From positions 620,001-684,000 of the forward strand of contig JAAKBF010000214.1 in assembly GCA_012656075.1 (NCBI GenBank): DNA of 64,000 nucleotides, written 5' to 3'. Numbering within the stretch: the stretch's first letter is position 1; the number at the start of each line of letters is the position of its first letter. The notes under the pieces were generated by a model. That model did not search any database. It saw only the letters and a program-made list of their open reading frames with translations, and had not been told where the DNA came from. This document shows, one piece after another, positions 11,496-22,658 of this stretch. Both the position numbers and the translations under genes were made by a program. This DNA is from Phytophthora hibernalis. Lineage: Eukaryota > Oomycota > Peronosporomycetes > Peronosporales > Peronosporaceae.

Positions 11496-13224
11496 GCCTC
11501 GTCGGTTTCTGCTGCGCCAGCTTCCGTTGCGTCCACGTTTTCATGTGATTGCATGACGCCGGACCGGTTTCGGCATGTCCGTTGCCGCAGGAAATCGTAC
11601 AGCAGCCCCCACAGTTGAGATCTTGTTCGCCGACCCAAGACGCGTCTGGGTATCCCTTCCACTTCACCTCAAATTCTCGTCGTATCCGCCCATATCTTGT
11701 GGTACGTCCGTCGCGCGTGTCTACTCCACCTCATGTACATCTTCCTCCGTTCAGTAATTTCCCAGCTGTCTTCCGGGAGGAATTCCTCGTCGAAATCGAA
11801 TCGCTCGTCGGTGGGCACGGTCAGTAACAGCACGGGCCGCGACGGGAATTCGCGAACTTGGAGATGTGTACGTTCGGGTACAACTGGTAGGGCGTGCCTC
11901 TAATCTCGAGACGTGCGACATATGTATTTATGAGCTCGACCACGCGGAATGGGCCGTGCCACATGTGCGCGAGTTTGCGCGCGTAGCTCGGCTTAACCCG
12001 ATCCAGGTACAACCAGACCTGTGAGTCGGCCTCGATCGAATGCTCCGTCGCGGCTTCGTTTTGGAGGCGGGCTCGGGTATTGACCGCGTCCCGGATCAAT
12101 TCTAACGCTTGTGCCCATGCTGCTTTGTGGTGTCGTTGGATCCGTAGCCTCCATCGTCTGGCGTCTGCATCGTACCGTGACGTGTTGCTGACCGCGAGCG
12201 ACGCTTCTAGTGTGGACCGGGGTCCCAACCGTGTACTAAGTAAAACGGGGTTTCGTTCCTCGTGCGGTCATGTGCCGTGTTCAGCGCGAAGGTGAGTCGC
12301 TCGGCGTATTCGTCCCAGTCTCGCTGATCCACATTCGTGATGTATATCTTAATCGCTCTTGTGATTGTTTGCACCATGCGTTCCGCAGCTCCATTGGCCT
12401 GAGGTCGATAAGCGAGGGTTGCTCGCAGCTTTTGGCCCATCAATTTATTGAACGCTCTGAAGAAGTCGGACATGAAGCTCGGCTCCCGATCATGCCAGAT
12501 GGATTCGCTAGCTCCGAACCTTCGGAAGACTGCTTCCTCGTATGCTTCCGCGACGGTCTGAGCCGTCCTGGAGTTGTTCACCTTTACGATTACGAAACCT
12601 GTGAACAAATCGACCCACACGAGGAGTTCGGTGTTCTGTTTATACGACGCGGGCAATGACGGGATATGGTCCATTGCGATAGCTTGGAACGGGTACGTTG
12701 CCACGATGTTACCTGGAGATTCGCCTTGGATAGTCGGTCTCCCTTTCCCGTTTCGCAGTCGGTGCACCCGCCTACGTAGCGCTGCACGTTCCGGAATAGT
12801 CGGCCAGTGAAAATGGCGTCGTAACCGTTGATAGGTCCGGCCGATTCCTTGGTGGGGCCCCTTCCAGACTCGTGTGATAGTGGTGCAACACGTCCTCGCG
12901 GAGTGTCTCCGGGACCACCAACTTCATCACCGTATCGCGTTCTTCGGCTGACTCTCCGCCTTTGGCGTGATAGTAGAGCAGGATTCCTTCACCTTCTTCA
13001 TACTGGTGTGCGATCTTGCTGCAATGTTTTGCTTCCCGTCGCGAGCTCCCCAAGTCGCCGCTCAGATACCTCTTGAGATTCCAGATCCAGCGTTCCTCGT
13101 TTTGGGCAATCCGAATTCGATCCAGCCGCAGCCGCTGTACTACCGATTCCTGTAGAGCGCTTGGCGCTCTGTCGGTGGTTGGAGCGGTTCGGCCCGCTGC
13201 TGACCTCGTGGTCACTGGCAACAC
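11380..13224 (-). pseudogene. Gypsy-2 integrase and chromodomain
   Basis: The zinc-binding N-terminal region (12772-13224) contains KLVVPETLREDVLHHYHTS and loses frame before the Cys pair. The catalytic core at 12207-12767 holds the three acidic positions: the Asp of QAIAMDHIPSLP, the Asp of WHDREPSFMS and the Glu of PQANGAAERMVQT. The C-terminal GPY/F-like part (11821-12228) contains KLAHMWHGPFRVVE. The chromodomain at about 11600-11740 ends KWKGYPDASWVGEQDLN, the aromatic-rich WKGY signature that in chromoviruses directs integration to histone-marked chromatin. Frame changes separate the parts. Confidence 0.85.
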
Positions 13225-13235
13225 CGGGACCGTCT

Positions 13236-15503
13236 TTAGTCTCTTACCAGCCAGTTTTTCCCTGATCGGCCTAGATCGGGCGTCTCAGGATCTGGGTCGG
13301 AGGGCTTAGATCCTCGGTCGAGGTCTACTCGATCTCGTTCCCTGGGTCGGATGACCTCCGTCAAGCGATTTAGCGTATTCAAGTCGCGCCATTCTTCGGG
13401 TGACTGATCTCTAATGCCGACTTGACGCTGGAGAGCCTGTCCTGCTAGAAGATCGGCACTGGCGTTCCAATCTCGTCGTACATGATACAGGTCGTGTTTC
13501 GGCCGTCTTCGTACAACGTCCCGGACCCGTTGCCTCAACAACTTCAGGCCTGGCGACTTACAGTCTATCTCGTCCCTTATCTGTCGGATGACTAGGTTCG
13601 AGTCGCCGCAGACGATCAGGCGGGAGACTTTCACATCCTCCAAAAGCGAGTACCCCAGCAGCATACCACGATATTCAGCTTCATTGACGGTAAGATCCGT
13701 GGCGTAGCCTGACGCCGCGTGTACGATCTTCCATCCGGGTAATTTCCAGATGACAGCACTGGACGCACCGCCTTCTCGTTTGGCCTTTGCTGAACCATCA
13801 AAACTCATGACGTGTAGTTCCTCCCCGGCTGCTATGGTCGGAGTCGGGATGTCGGCAACCCTCGACGGACGTTTTCGTCGAGCGATGTCTTCCAACGCCG
13901 GATCGACGAATGCCCGTGGCGTGATGCTCGCGGCTAGAGTACCCAGGATTTCCTCTTCTCCTTTCGCAGATCGGCATATGTCCAATTTCCATGGTGACAA
14001 GATCGCGGCCCATTGGGACAAACGTCCCTGTAGTCTCTTGGATCGGAACAACCAAGCCATTGTCGTGTGTCGGGTTAAGACGCGAACCGTTTTCCCGGCT
14101 AGCATGGTGAAACAATCACTCACGACACGTAGGAGTGCCAAGATCTCTTTCTCGACGATGTCGTAGTTCAGCTCGTTCGGCTTCAGCGTGCGACTAGTGA
14201 ACTTCACCGGCATGCACACACCGTCGTGGGTCTGTGCGAGGACGGCCGAGATCGCCCATTCACTAGCGTATACGATCACGATCGGGTCCCGCGCCTCGTC
14301 GAAATGTTTCAGCATCGGGGTCTGTGCAAACTTGCTTAGAGCGTATCAAATGCGTTGAGGGCATGCGTCCACTTTGGTTGGGAGTGCACGTCCGCTTGGA
14401 GGCGTATTCGTCGAAGTCCGCTTCAGAGAGACAATATAACGTGGTCGCGTAGATCGCGAAATCTGCGATGAACCTGTGGTAATAGTTAAGGCTACCCAAG
14501 AAAGATTGGAGTCCTTTCAATGTGCGCGGGAACGTCAGTGCTGTCAGCGACTCCAAATTCTTCGGCTTCGCTTCCAGTCCGTATTCTGACACACTGTGAC
14601 CCAAATACGCGACTTTCGACATACCCACTCACTCTTCTCCACGCTGATGGATAGGTGCCATTTCTCACAGGTGTCTAGCAAACGTTTCACTTTCGTGCAT
14701 AGATCGCCCCACGACGAACCTCCGATCAGGATATCGTCAATGTACGAACGTCGGCCCAACACGGACGGGGTGCCCGGGGGCCGCTGGTCTCCCTCCGTCG
14801 AAAACGTCTTGGGTCTCGTGGTCCGGTGCGACGCTCCAAAACCGTAGAGCGCGTTGTCGATTAGTCGCTGGTATATTTGCGGTGCATTGCACAATCCAAA
14901 CGGCATCCGCATCCACTCGAACAGTCCGAACGGGGTGATGAAGGCTGATACCAGCCGGGCTCGATCGGTCGTGGGGATGACCCAGAATCCGCTTGCCATA
15001 TCGAGCGAACAGTACCAAAGGTACTTGTCCAAGTCTTCGAGCAGGTCGTTGATCAGTGGCATGGGATATACCATCAATTGCGTCAACCCGGTCACCAAGC
15101 GATAGTCAATGCAGAGTCGAATATTGATTCCATTCTTCTTCACGATCACGACGATTGGCGAGGCCCATGGGGATCTCGAGGGTCGGATCATCTTCGCGTG
15201 AGGCCCCTTGAGTAGAGCCGAGACTGGCTCTCTAAATTTGGGCGGTAGCTTGCGTGCACGTTGCGCTACGGGCTTCGCCTCGCCTACGTCAATATCACAG
15301 ACGACTCCAATGGCCGCGGGAGGTAAAGCGTTGCCCTTCCCGATCAGCCATTTCCGCCGCTTCCAGATGATTTGACGTAGCCGCTCCTCTTCCCTCGCTG
15401 CGATCTCTGGCGTCACTCCTGTAGGTCGTCCGACCTTGAGGTCTTCAATCTTCACTTCTTCGGTCAGGGAGATTTCTGGGAGGACAGCCATCTCTGCTTG
15501 CAA
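13236..15503 (-). pseudogene. Gypsy-2 reverse transcriptase with two RNase H domains
   Basis: RT occupies 14544-15503, with SPWASPIVVIVKKNGINIRL, FGLFEWMRMPFGLCNAPQ and catalytic YIDDILIGG. A frame change near 14630 leads to the thumb (KVAYLGHSVSEYGLEAK, GLQSFLGSLNYYHRFI) at 14263-14628. The frame at 13236-14315 starts with the usual Gypsy RNase H region (FTSRTLKPNELNYDIVEKE, residues 39-57). It then holds a second RNase H at residues about 168-296, with Asp in SFDGSA (173), Glu in VNEAEY, Asp in CGDSN (238) and Asp in NASADLLAG (288), a complete acidic set. The first RNase H may have become a connection domain, as in other dual-RNH elements. Confidence 0.88.
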
Positions 15504-16045
15504 TTCTTCGGCGAAGAACTCCGAACCTTCGTGGAAGATTACGGCGTCCTAAACCTCAACGTCGCCCTTTTTATTCTCGTCCACCTGATTTATGGGGTCT
15601 GGCTCTCCCGCCTTTCCCGGTGGTATCTCCCGATCGTCATTGCACACTTCTTCGTCCGGGGTTCCGACCGCGGTCGTCACCCGTTCTAGTTCGTGTGGCT
15701 GTCTGGGGTTCTCTCCTCGTTCCGGGGTGATGAGAGTCACCTTCACCTTGGACGGCCGATTCTGTTCCCCCTGACCTGACGGCGGGTCTTCTTCTCGATG
15801 CAGGATTCCTTTGGGAGTCTCGTAGGTCGGGTGTTCCACCAAAGGCCCACCGGGTCCATTGCTGCTTTCGTCAGACCAGTGGTCGTCTGCATCGCAGGTG
15901 GTACCGTACGCGAGGCTCTGCCATTCCTTGTACCGTCGCGAGTTTGCCTGGACGAAACCGAATTCTCGCGGCAGAGCGTCGTCGGCCGTCCACCAGGCTA
16001 GAGTCACGAGTGAGTCAATTAAGACCGTCTTATCGGCGATATTAG

Positions 16046-16609
16046 TTATCCGCAAGTACGTACGCCACTCGAGCTTCCTTTAACGACGGAGGTTACCCAC
16101 AAGTCTCCTCTGGTGACCCAGAGCTTCGGAGTGTTCTTATCCGGTCGGAGAGGAACATCGTGCGATCTTCCAGGGTCGATCCTCACGGAGTCCCCACTTT
16201 TAACCGTGACCGGGTGCATCTTCGCGCCATACAACGGTCTTCTCCCGATCATCTGGATACTCACATCGTCGGGTAGACATGCCGTGCCGTCCGCAGTGTC
16301 GATGCGGACCCCTGCTGGCACCATGAAGTTCATCCCCAAAATCGCGTCTTGACCGACAAGCTCTCCGACCCATATGTTCAAGAAGTACACCAGGTTTCCG
16401 CCTCAGGTCACTTTGATCCGCGTTCTTCCCACCGTGTAATACGTCTTGTCCCGGATCCCGACGCAGTTCTGCGTCACGCCCTTGTCGATCAGGCAGCCTA
16501 CCTCACGAGCAAAGGTGGTGTCTATGATGGACACCTCGGCCCCAGTATCGAGCAACAGAGTCGCACGGCGGTATTTAGCTTTCCATTGATCTTGGCCTGT
16601 CGGTACCAC
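16046..16609 (-). pseudogene. Gypsy-2 aspartic protease
   Basis: Retropepsin split over two frames. The N-terminal part (16403-16609) has the active site LLLDTGAEVSIID and ends GRTRIKVT. The C-terminal part (16046-16390) continues with IWVGELVGQDAILGMNFMVPAG and the GRRPLYG tail. Function by family: processing of Gag and Pol. Upstream it joins gag; downstream a charged linker (15549-16055) leads to RT. The stretch 15504-15548 between linker and RT lies in another frame. Confidence 0.85.
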
Positions 16610-16799
16610 TTGTCCGGCGCGTAATATTTCCAGTATCCGCGCCGTTCTCCTGGCTGCAAGTCAATCACGTCCAACAGAATCTCCCTCTCATAGTCGTCCG
16701 GACGTCGAATATTTAACATTCGGGGAGCACGTTCATACGAGGTAGGTTCCCGGTGGAATTCACATGTATTATCGACCGGGGTAGTCAGGTTTTCCTTGA

Positions 16800-19198
16800 C
16801 TCCCTCGGGTGGCCTCTGGGCCACATATGCATAGACGGAAACGGACCCTCGTCTCGTACTGGCTTTCCAACCAGCGAGCGATCTAGTTTAACAACTTTTC
16901 GGGCTGCGGCGGCAGCATCCCGACGTGTTTCTGCGGACTGTACCACTGACGAAGCTGGTTGAAGAACTCTTCCAACGGTCATTTCCCGCTTCATGGACGT
17001 CCACGCAAGCCTTGCAGGTCCGTAGGCAACACTCAGATGGATGGTGTCCTCCACACTTCTGACAAGTCAGGAGTGCCCAACAGCTTCCTCTGTATGACGG
17101 CGTGAACCACATTGACGACATTTGGGCCGGTCATGTCTTGGGTCGTCTACGACGGGGTTGCGACGCGCGTTTTCGCCCGAGGGCACGTGACCGGTCGTCA
17201 GCAGTCGAACCCGTTCTTCGGCATCCCGATCTGGGTCGTACAACTGGTCGTCGCTATCTTGAGCATCACGTCCCGAGTCACATTCGTCCGCCGCGGTCTG
17301 AATCGCGTGAATCGCGCGTGCCGGTGGTGGCGGTGGGGTGCTTTCTGACGGAACTTGTTGGATCCGAAGAGAGTCTTCTTCTGACGAGCTAGTCCACGTG
17401 GTCGGGCGCGTAGTTTCTTCTCCAACGTCTCGACATCGTGGATCTCCATCAAGGTGAGACGGGAAGCCAACTCTTGGTCTTGTGTGTCGAGCGTATGAAT
17501 GAAGAGCTCGACATGTTCCTCTTTTCTTCCACCGAGCCGTCGTCGTAGTGGACGTTGGCTCGCATGCCAGCTACGTTCAACCGATACAGATATTCAAGTG
17601 GCGTTTCATGGAGCGTTTGGCCGCGTGATAATATCTGCTCGCCATCGACACTCCTTTCCCGCAATACTGAATACGGAACTTCTCCGTCAGGTTTGTCCAT
17701 GACTTCTTGACATTGCGACCCAGCTGCAAATACCATTGGCGTGCTGGGCCTGACATCAGATCTCCGAACAAGGCACACACTTCGTCGCCTGTCATTCCAT
17801 CCCGTCTTGACGCGGACTTGACCCGATTCAGCCAGGCTCGGGCTTTCTCCTCGGTGGCATCACGTCCGTGAAACGCCTTCAGTTCCGAGAACGCGGATAG
17901 ACGTACACGCTTCACTCCTCCACTGGCAACACCGGCCGTGGCAGAAGAGATCGCCGCCGTATTCTCAGTCGAACCATTGTCTAGGTCGAACAAGTCATCT
18001 GGGTCTTCGTCACGGCCACGAGGAGTCTCCTTGGCGTGAGTCGACCCGCGCGAGTTCACCGATACCATGGACACATCGACGTCCATTTGAGGGGTCGTCG
18101 TCGTAGGCTTCGGTTCCGCCGTCTTCAGCGGGGCGGCCACCGTAGCGCACTGTACCGGAGAAACGGAGGTGCGCATCATCGTCGATTGCATCAGACGGAC
18201 TTACGCGTCTTCGAGCGACTTGGGAATCGCACATTCGTCCGCGGTCGGGGTCTCCTGTTGTGGCGGCGCTACGGCCTCTGTGGAGGTGGGCACCCGCTGT
18301 GGGAAGTGGTAGGCTGGTATGGCCTGCGATCGCTTCACCCACGGCGGTTGGCCCGGGGCATCTGCATTCGTTTAGGCGACTCGATGCTACTGTCGGAGTT
18401 GCTGCCCGGTACGGAAGCGGGTGGGCGTGGCTGCGTCGAGGTCGAACTGTCTATATGTGGGCTCTGCGACGAGGCTTTCACCGTCCCGACCAACACCACC
18501 AGGGGTCGATGAGTACGTGAATCGCGTCCTTCCAGGACAACAAGTCCCAGTCGTACACCTTCTCCATCTCTAACACTCCCAACACGAAGCCTGAACCGCA
18601 CAGCATCTTGAAAAGCGCCGACGTCGCGAGGCGTACGCTCGTGAGACCCTCCAGGACAGGAATCGGGCTAGTCCCTCGAAGCTCCTCGATCACCTTCAGC
18701 TTGAGGAAGTCCAAAACCGGATGGCGCTCAAGCTGTCTCTGAACAGCTCGACGCAACTCAGTCCGTAGGCTAATTCGTCGGCCGAATACTGTCGTCCCGC
18801 GTCCTTGTTGGTCGGCTTCAGCGGGATGTCGTCCACCGAAGCTGGCGCACACAGCTTCTTCTTCGGCTTCTTGTTCTTGCGCCTGAGCTAGGCGGACGGA
18901 GTTTGTTGGTCTTCGTTCTTTACAGACTTCGGACCGGAGGGGTCTCAACGTGAGTCAAGACCCTTGGTGGCTTCCGGGAAGCCACATCGGGAACGGCAAA
19001 CTGTTCTTCGAACGCCTCCTCTTTATCGCTGGCACCATGACCTGTCGTGAAGGTTCCCTCGGAGCTCCACGACGCGTCAGGTCTCTCTTCGAGCTCACTT
19101 GTCGTCGACGACCTTCTGATCGACGGCGCTCCCGCTTCCGGTTCCTTCTTGATCGTTACCCCATCTTCCGGAGTAGTACTCCCGGGTCGCGGTACCAT
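16800..19198 (-). pseudogene. gag: Gypsy-2 Gag
   Basis: The start is placed at the ATG at 19198 (MVPRPGSTTPEDG), directly at the inner end of the LTR-like repeat. The acidic N-terminus runs to about 18920. A helical segment at 18478-18948 (LKLKVIEELRGTSPIPVLEG) follows. The retrotransposon capsid domain lies at 17577-18191 (SELKAFHGRDATEEKARAW, LMSGPARQWYLQL, WTNLTEKFRIQYCG) and continues in other frames to about 17200. A zinc-knuckle-like CQKCGGHHPSEC is near 17045. Segment 16522-16824 bridges to the protease. It is the capsid precursor of the element. At least four frame changes are needed. Confidence 0.75.
19179..19197 (-). promoter_or_regulatory. Candidate primer binding site of Gypsy-2
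   Basis: On the minus strand the LTR-like repeat ends ...ACA, then A, then TGGTACCGCGACCCGGGA. A TGG start next to the LTR is expected for a tRNA-3'-end-complementary PBS. I could not assign the tRNA. The gag ATG overlaps it by two bases (ATGG). Confidence 0.5.
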
Positions 19199-19653
19199 TG
19201 TGGAGTTGCGCCTTAGCAGAAATCTGCAAAGTCGTCCTCGCACAACCCCTACGCGTTAACGTGGGGCAAATTTCCGGTTGTTTGAGTAGCATATCTCTGG
19301 GTGGGGTGTGGTCCAAGTAGGTTAGAAACCTTGAAGCGTGCTTCTCAGGCGCAGCGCGGATTCTTCTCGCTCTGCGTCGCTCTTGCTCTGACGTCTCACT
19401 CGTGCGCGACGACGTCCTCTCCTCTTTGACCTTGGGCGTGCGGCGTTATCGGGTTGGCGTTTCCTCGGTTGTGCACGGCGTTATCGGGCCAGTGCGTTCT
19501 TCGTCTTCGGCGCCGGGTTATCAGCAACGCGTGGACGGTATCGTTTAACGTGTCCCTCCTATTGGGCACGGGGTGTTGGGGGTTGAGTACACCGATCGAG
19601 CAGCGGACGACGGGGTCGATTATCCTGGGGATCTTCTCGGTCGAGGCTGCTGG
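19199..19653 (-). repeat. LTR-like repeat, right copy (probable 5' LTR of Gypsy-2)
   Basis: Homologous to 7410-7861 and in the same orientation. Its inner edge (TGTGGAGTT on +) abuts a PBS-like sequence and the gag ATG, as expected for the end of a 5' LTR of a minus-strand element. The outer edge is followed directly by the gag leader of a + strand element (19687 onward) without a recognisable target duplication, so the outer end may have been lost. Confidence 0.65.
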
Positions 19654-19694
19654 CTGGTCCTTCACTCGTAACCCCAAGTACTTTGGAGTCGATC

Positions 19695-21892
19695 AACGAG
19701 CGTTCGGACAGCTTCGACGTACGGATGGACTACTCTGAAGCCAAAGAAGATGACGAAGACGAATACCCGGAAGAAGCGACAGCGATGTCCGAGGTTTTGG
19801 AAGCTGCTACCGTCTCAGTAGGACGTAACGACCGAGAGGGGTGAGGTTGCTCGCGCGAAACCTCACCGAGGCGTTGGACGAAGTGGCTGGTCCTGAACCA
19901 GCCCTCGAAGACAGTGAAGATGGACTCGGTGATCTCTGACGATGACCTAGGACCGAGGACGCGAGTTTTCGGTCGACCGGCAGTCGGCCTCTAGTGAATG
20001 GGGACACTCCGACTGCCAACAAGGTTCTGGGAAGATGCATGGAGGTGATGATGACAAAGAGCAAGTGGATGCGGGCCTTTGCGCCAAAGTCAATTCGACA
20101 AGCCGTGTGGATGGAACTCGGGGCAGAATTAGTTGTCCCGGTGGAATCGTGGAGCATCCAACAGGTGGCCGAGGACACGGTACAACTGTTCCGCGCTATG
20201 GGCTGTGAACCTCAAGCACTCCCCACCGAAGCCGACCTTCAAGGTTGGTCGATCGAAGATGCCGCGCTCTCGCTGCGAAAGTGGAAACTGAAGCTTCGGA
20301 CGGTTTTTGGTGTGCCTAAACCGGGCTCCAACCGTCGGGCGATCCTCTCACGCACGACCGAGGGGACGGATTCATCGAGGGTCCCGCTACCGACAACTCC
20401 TGGGCGACAGCCAGAGAAGTCGGTCGGGACGGGTGTGTTCTCAGCGAAAGGGACCGCTTCGGCGTACTTTCAAGATTCGCACATGGTAACGCCTCGGTCA
20501 GCGGATCGTACTGAGCAATTGGCAAAGGGACGCGGACCGCTCCGACGGCGGGCCGAAGTGTAGGTCGGATGATGAACCGACGCTTCGATACGCACGACGA
20601 CTCCTCGGATGATGATTCGTTCGACGTCGAAGACCAAGGGGTGACGTGACGGGAGAATGGGCACGCCAAATACGTGAGCTCAGCTCGATGGAAAACGAGA
20701 GTTCCACACCGAGGCTTGAAATCGCCACGCACCTCCCGTTGGGTAACATCAAACCGTATCTCGGCCTCCGAGACAAGAGCGAGAAGTCCATGCAATGGCT
20801 CCGAACCTTCATCTACGAGATGAAGGGGACGCACACGCCACCGAATGAATGGTGTATGGCGTTCGAGCTGAGCCTCCAAGATGGCGCCCTGCATTGGTAC
20901 CGACAACTCCCGCGGAAGACGAGACGAACGTGGAAATTGTTGAGTGATGCGTTTATCAAGTACTACTGTTCCCGGTTTAATCAATCTGCGAAAGCATGGT
21001 AAAACTTGGCGAGGCGTGAAGAGAAGGAGCATGTCTGCGACTATCTGAACTGGCTAAACGGCTACGCCAGGAATGCCAGGGTACAATTTGAGCACGGCGG
21101 TCGCGAGGCCAAGGATCATGTGGAACATTTTTTCGATACGTGCGAAGACCGAGCCTTGGAAGAGCGTCTGTGCCACGTGCGGGCGCCCCTAGGGCCAGGA
21201 TGATAGTCGTCGCCGTGACGATGGACGCTCCGAAAATTCGCGGAACCCCTACCGGCGTGACCGAGAGGATGGTCGTCGCCGAGAAGATCGGTATCGCGAC
21301 GACAACCGACGTCGAGACGATCGCCAATATCGACCGAGGATTACTCTAGCTGAAGCACTGACAGACATGGTCGCTGCGTTGAACGTGGCCGGCTCGGTCG
21401 ACCTGCGAGGGAACCTGCTGAGGCATCGAGTGGAGGTTACGATGATACCGAGGGTTACGACTCGGAGTACTACCCTAGTAGGGGTGACCGAGGCTCGGAC
21501 AGGTACTCTGAGGACGAATATGCTTCGGATGAAGATCGTGGTCATGTTACTGCCGCGAACGCTTCAGAGCGTCGTCACGCCGCCGAGGGAACTTTCGTTC
21601 GGGATGACAATCGCCGGCCGAGGGTTGGGAATAACCAATACCCGAATGACCGAGACAACCGAGGCCTCGGCGGACGTGACGGTCGCCGACAATATGGCCC
21701 GTGTGCTGCCTGTGGGGGACTCACGCACTCTGCATACTATTGTTTCAAGAGGTGCAAGGTGTGTAAGCAAGTCCACGATGCGGGAAGATGCGAAGCATTC
21801 AACGAGGTGGCGTCTCTTCTGAAGGCGAAGGTGGAGAAGAAAGACCTCTCGCCAGAACTTCAAGAATTGGTCTATGAGAGTCATTTAAACTA
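19695..21892 (+). pseudogene. gag: Gypsy-3 Gag
   Basis: Acidic N-terminus MDYSEAKEDDEDEYPEEA from 19695, then a frame at 19994-20563 (MTKSKWMRAFAPKS, LQGWSIEDAALSLRKWKLK). The capsid domain is at 20646-21170 (KSMQWLRTFIYEMKG, EWCMAFELSLQDGALHWY, TWKLLSDAFIKYY), interrupted by a stop at 21001-21003. The C-terminal part at about 21690-21892 in another frame carries zinc-knuckle-like cysteines (CAACGGLTHSAYYCF, CKVCKQVHDAGRC). Role by family: particle assembly and RNA packaging. It is broken by several frame changes. Confidence 0.7.
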
Positions 21893-22658
21893 GGCAGCCC
21901 TCCAACTGAAACTGGGTTGGTCCCAATCGGGCTGCCACAGTTAGCCGGACCTGCGTTGGACGCCGACTACTTGTTTGCGTTCACGGGTTCGTGCAAACGG
22001 CCTGATGACTCGAATATGGATTATGTGAAATCGACGGGAAATGGAGAAGACAGAGGCGAAAGCCTCGGTGAGAGTGAAGTGAATGTGGAGTGTGTGGAGA
22101 AAGCTGCTGGTACGGTTACCGAGGCTTCAATCACAAGTATGGCTGTGACCGAGCGTGAGCCCCGAAGTCTCGGCCAGGCAATCAAGTTGTTGTCTGGTGA
22201 GAGGATGGGGTGGTTGGGGTGGTGGTTGTCCCAACGCTACGACAAGAGGAAGTGATTGCGTACCATGGTAAACGGGGCAGTGGACGACGCGCGAACGAGG
22301 ATTCTGCTTGACACTGGAGCGATTGTGAGCGTGATCTCGGCTTCCTATGCGAACAGACTACGCGTGCGGGAAGTATCGGACCACGGTCGCAGTCTGGAGG
22401 TTAGAGGAATCAATCCAGGGGTGATGGAGACGCGCCGCCGAGCACTCGTTAAGATCACTCTCGGGTGGGAGCGAGTGTATGAATTCGAGTTGTGGATTAT
22501 GGATCATAGCGCCGGAGTCGATGTAATCCTCGGAACGGATTTCATGATACCAGCCGGAGTGCGATTAGACCTGTTCCATGGTACGGCCCGGCTACCGGAT
22601 GAAGTTATGGTTCCCCTGCTGAAATCCCAGAACGAGGATGATGCTCCGGTATACGGTC
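21550..22658 (+). repeat. Inverted repeat, left arm (1,109 bp)
   Basis: Reverse-complement match to 23535-24643. The two arms have equal length, and the encoded protease and linker differ at only a handful of residues. The arm starts at CTGCCGCGAACGC and ends at GTATACGGTC. Both arms lie inside gag-protease coding sequence. Confidence 0.9.
22256..22658 (+). pseudogene. Gypsy-3 aspartic protease
   Basis: Retropepsin frame with the active site RILLDTGAIVSVISASY and the downstream VILGTDFMIPAGVRLDL. It is preceded in another reading stretch (21917-22255) by a Gag-PR linker. The coding sequence reaches DDAPVYGP and then leaves homology at the inverted-repeat boundary (22658). The active-site loop reads DTGAI here against DTGAN in the inverted partner, one of very few differences. 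Confidence 0.8.

Larger units (their letters stand above)
11072..19653 (-). mobile_element. Gypsy-2: Ty3/Gypsy chromodomain retrotransposon with gag and pol
   Basis: The best-preserved Gypsy element of the window, reading right to left: LTR-like repeat (19199-19653), PBS-like sequence, gag, zinc knuckle, protease, linker, RT, RNase H, second RNase H, integrase, chromodomain. With the antisense gene (8434-11049) and the left LTR-like repeat (7410-7861) the full unit would be about 12 kb. Coding is spread over several frames, so it is not an intact polyprotein as read. The architecture, with dual RNase H plus an antisense 3' gene, resembles plant Tat-lineage elements and oomycete chromodomain elements reported to carry an extra RNase H. 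Confidence 0.8.
19687..22658 (+). mobile_element. Gypsy-3: gag-protease half of a Ty3/Gypsy element, truncated
   Basis: A + strand element fragment: acidic gag leader, capsid domain, zinc knuckles and protease, ending abruptly at 22658. There an inverted copy of the same family begins. There is no RT and no LTR. The protease differs in sequence from Gypsy-1 and Gypsy-2 (RALVKITLGWERVYEFEL), so this is a separate family. It ends at the same base at which its inverted partner enters the spacer, implying the truncation happened with the inverted duplication. Confidence 0.75.

Noticed and set aside
11087..11618. + strand Ser/Pro-rich frames that might extend the antisense gene.
   Set aside because: They follow the stop at 11049 and lie opposite the pol tail; the repeated phrases come from the 90-bp tandem repeat.
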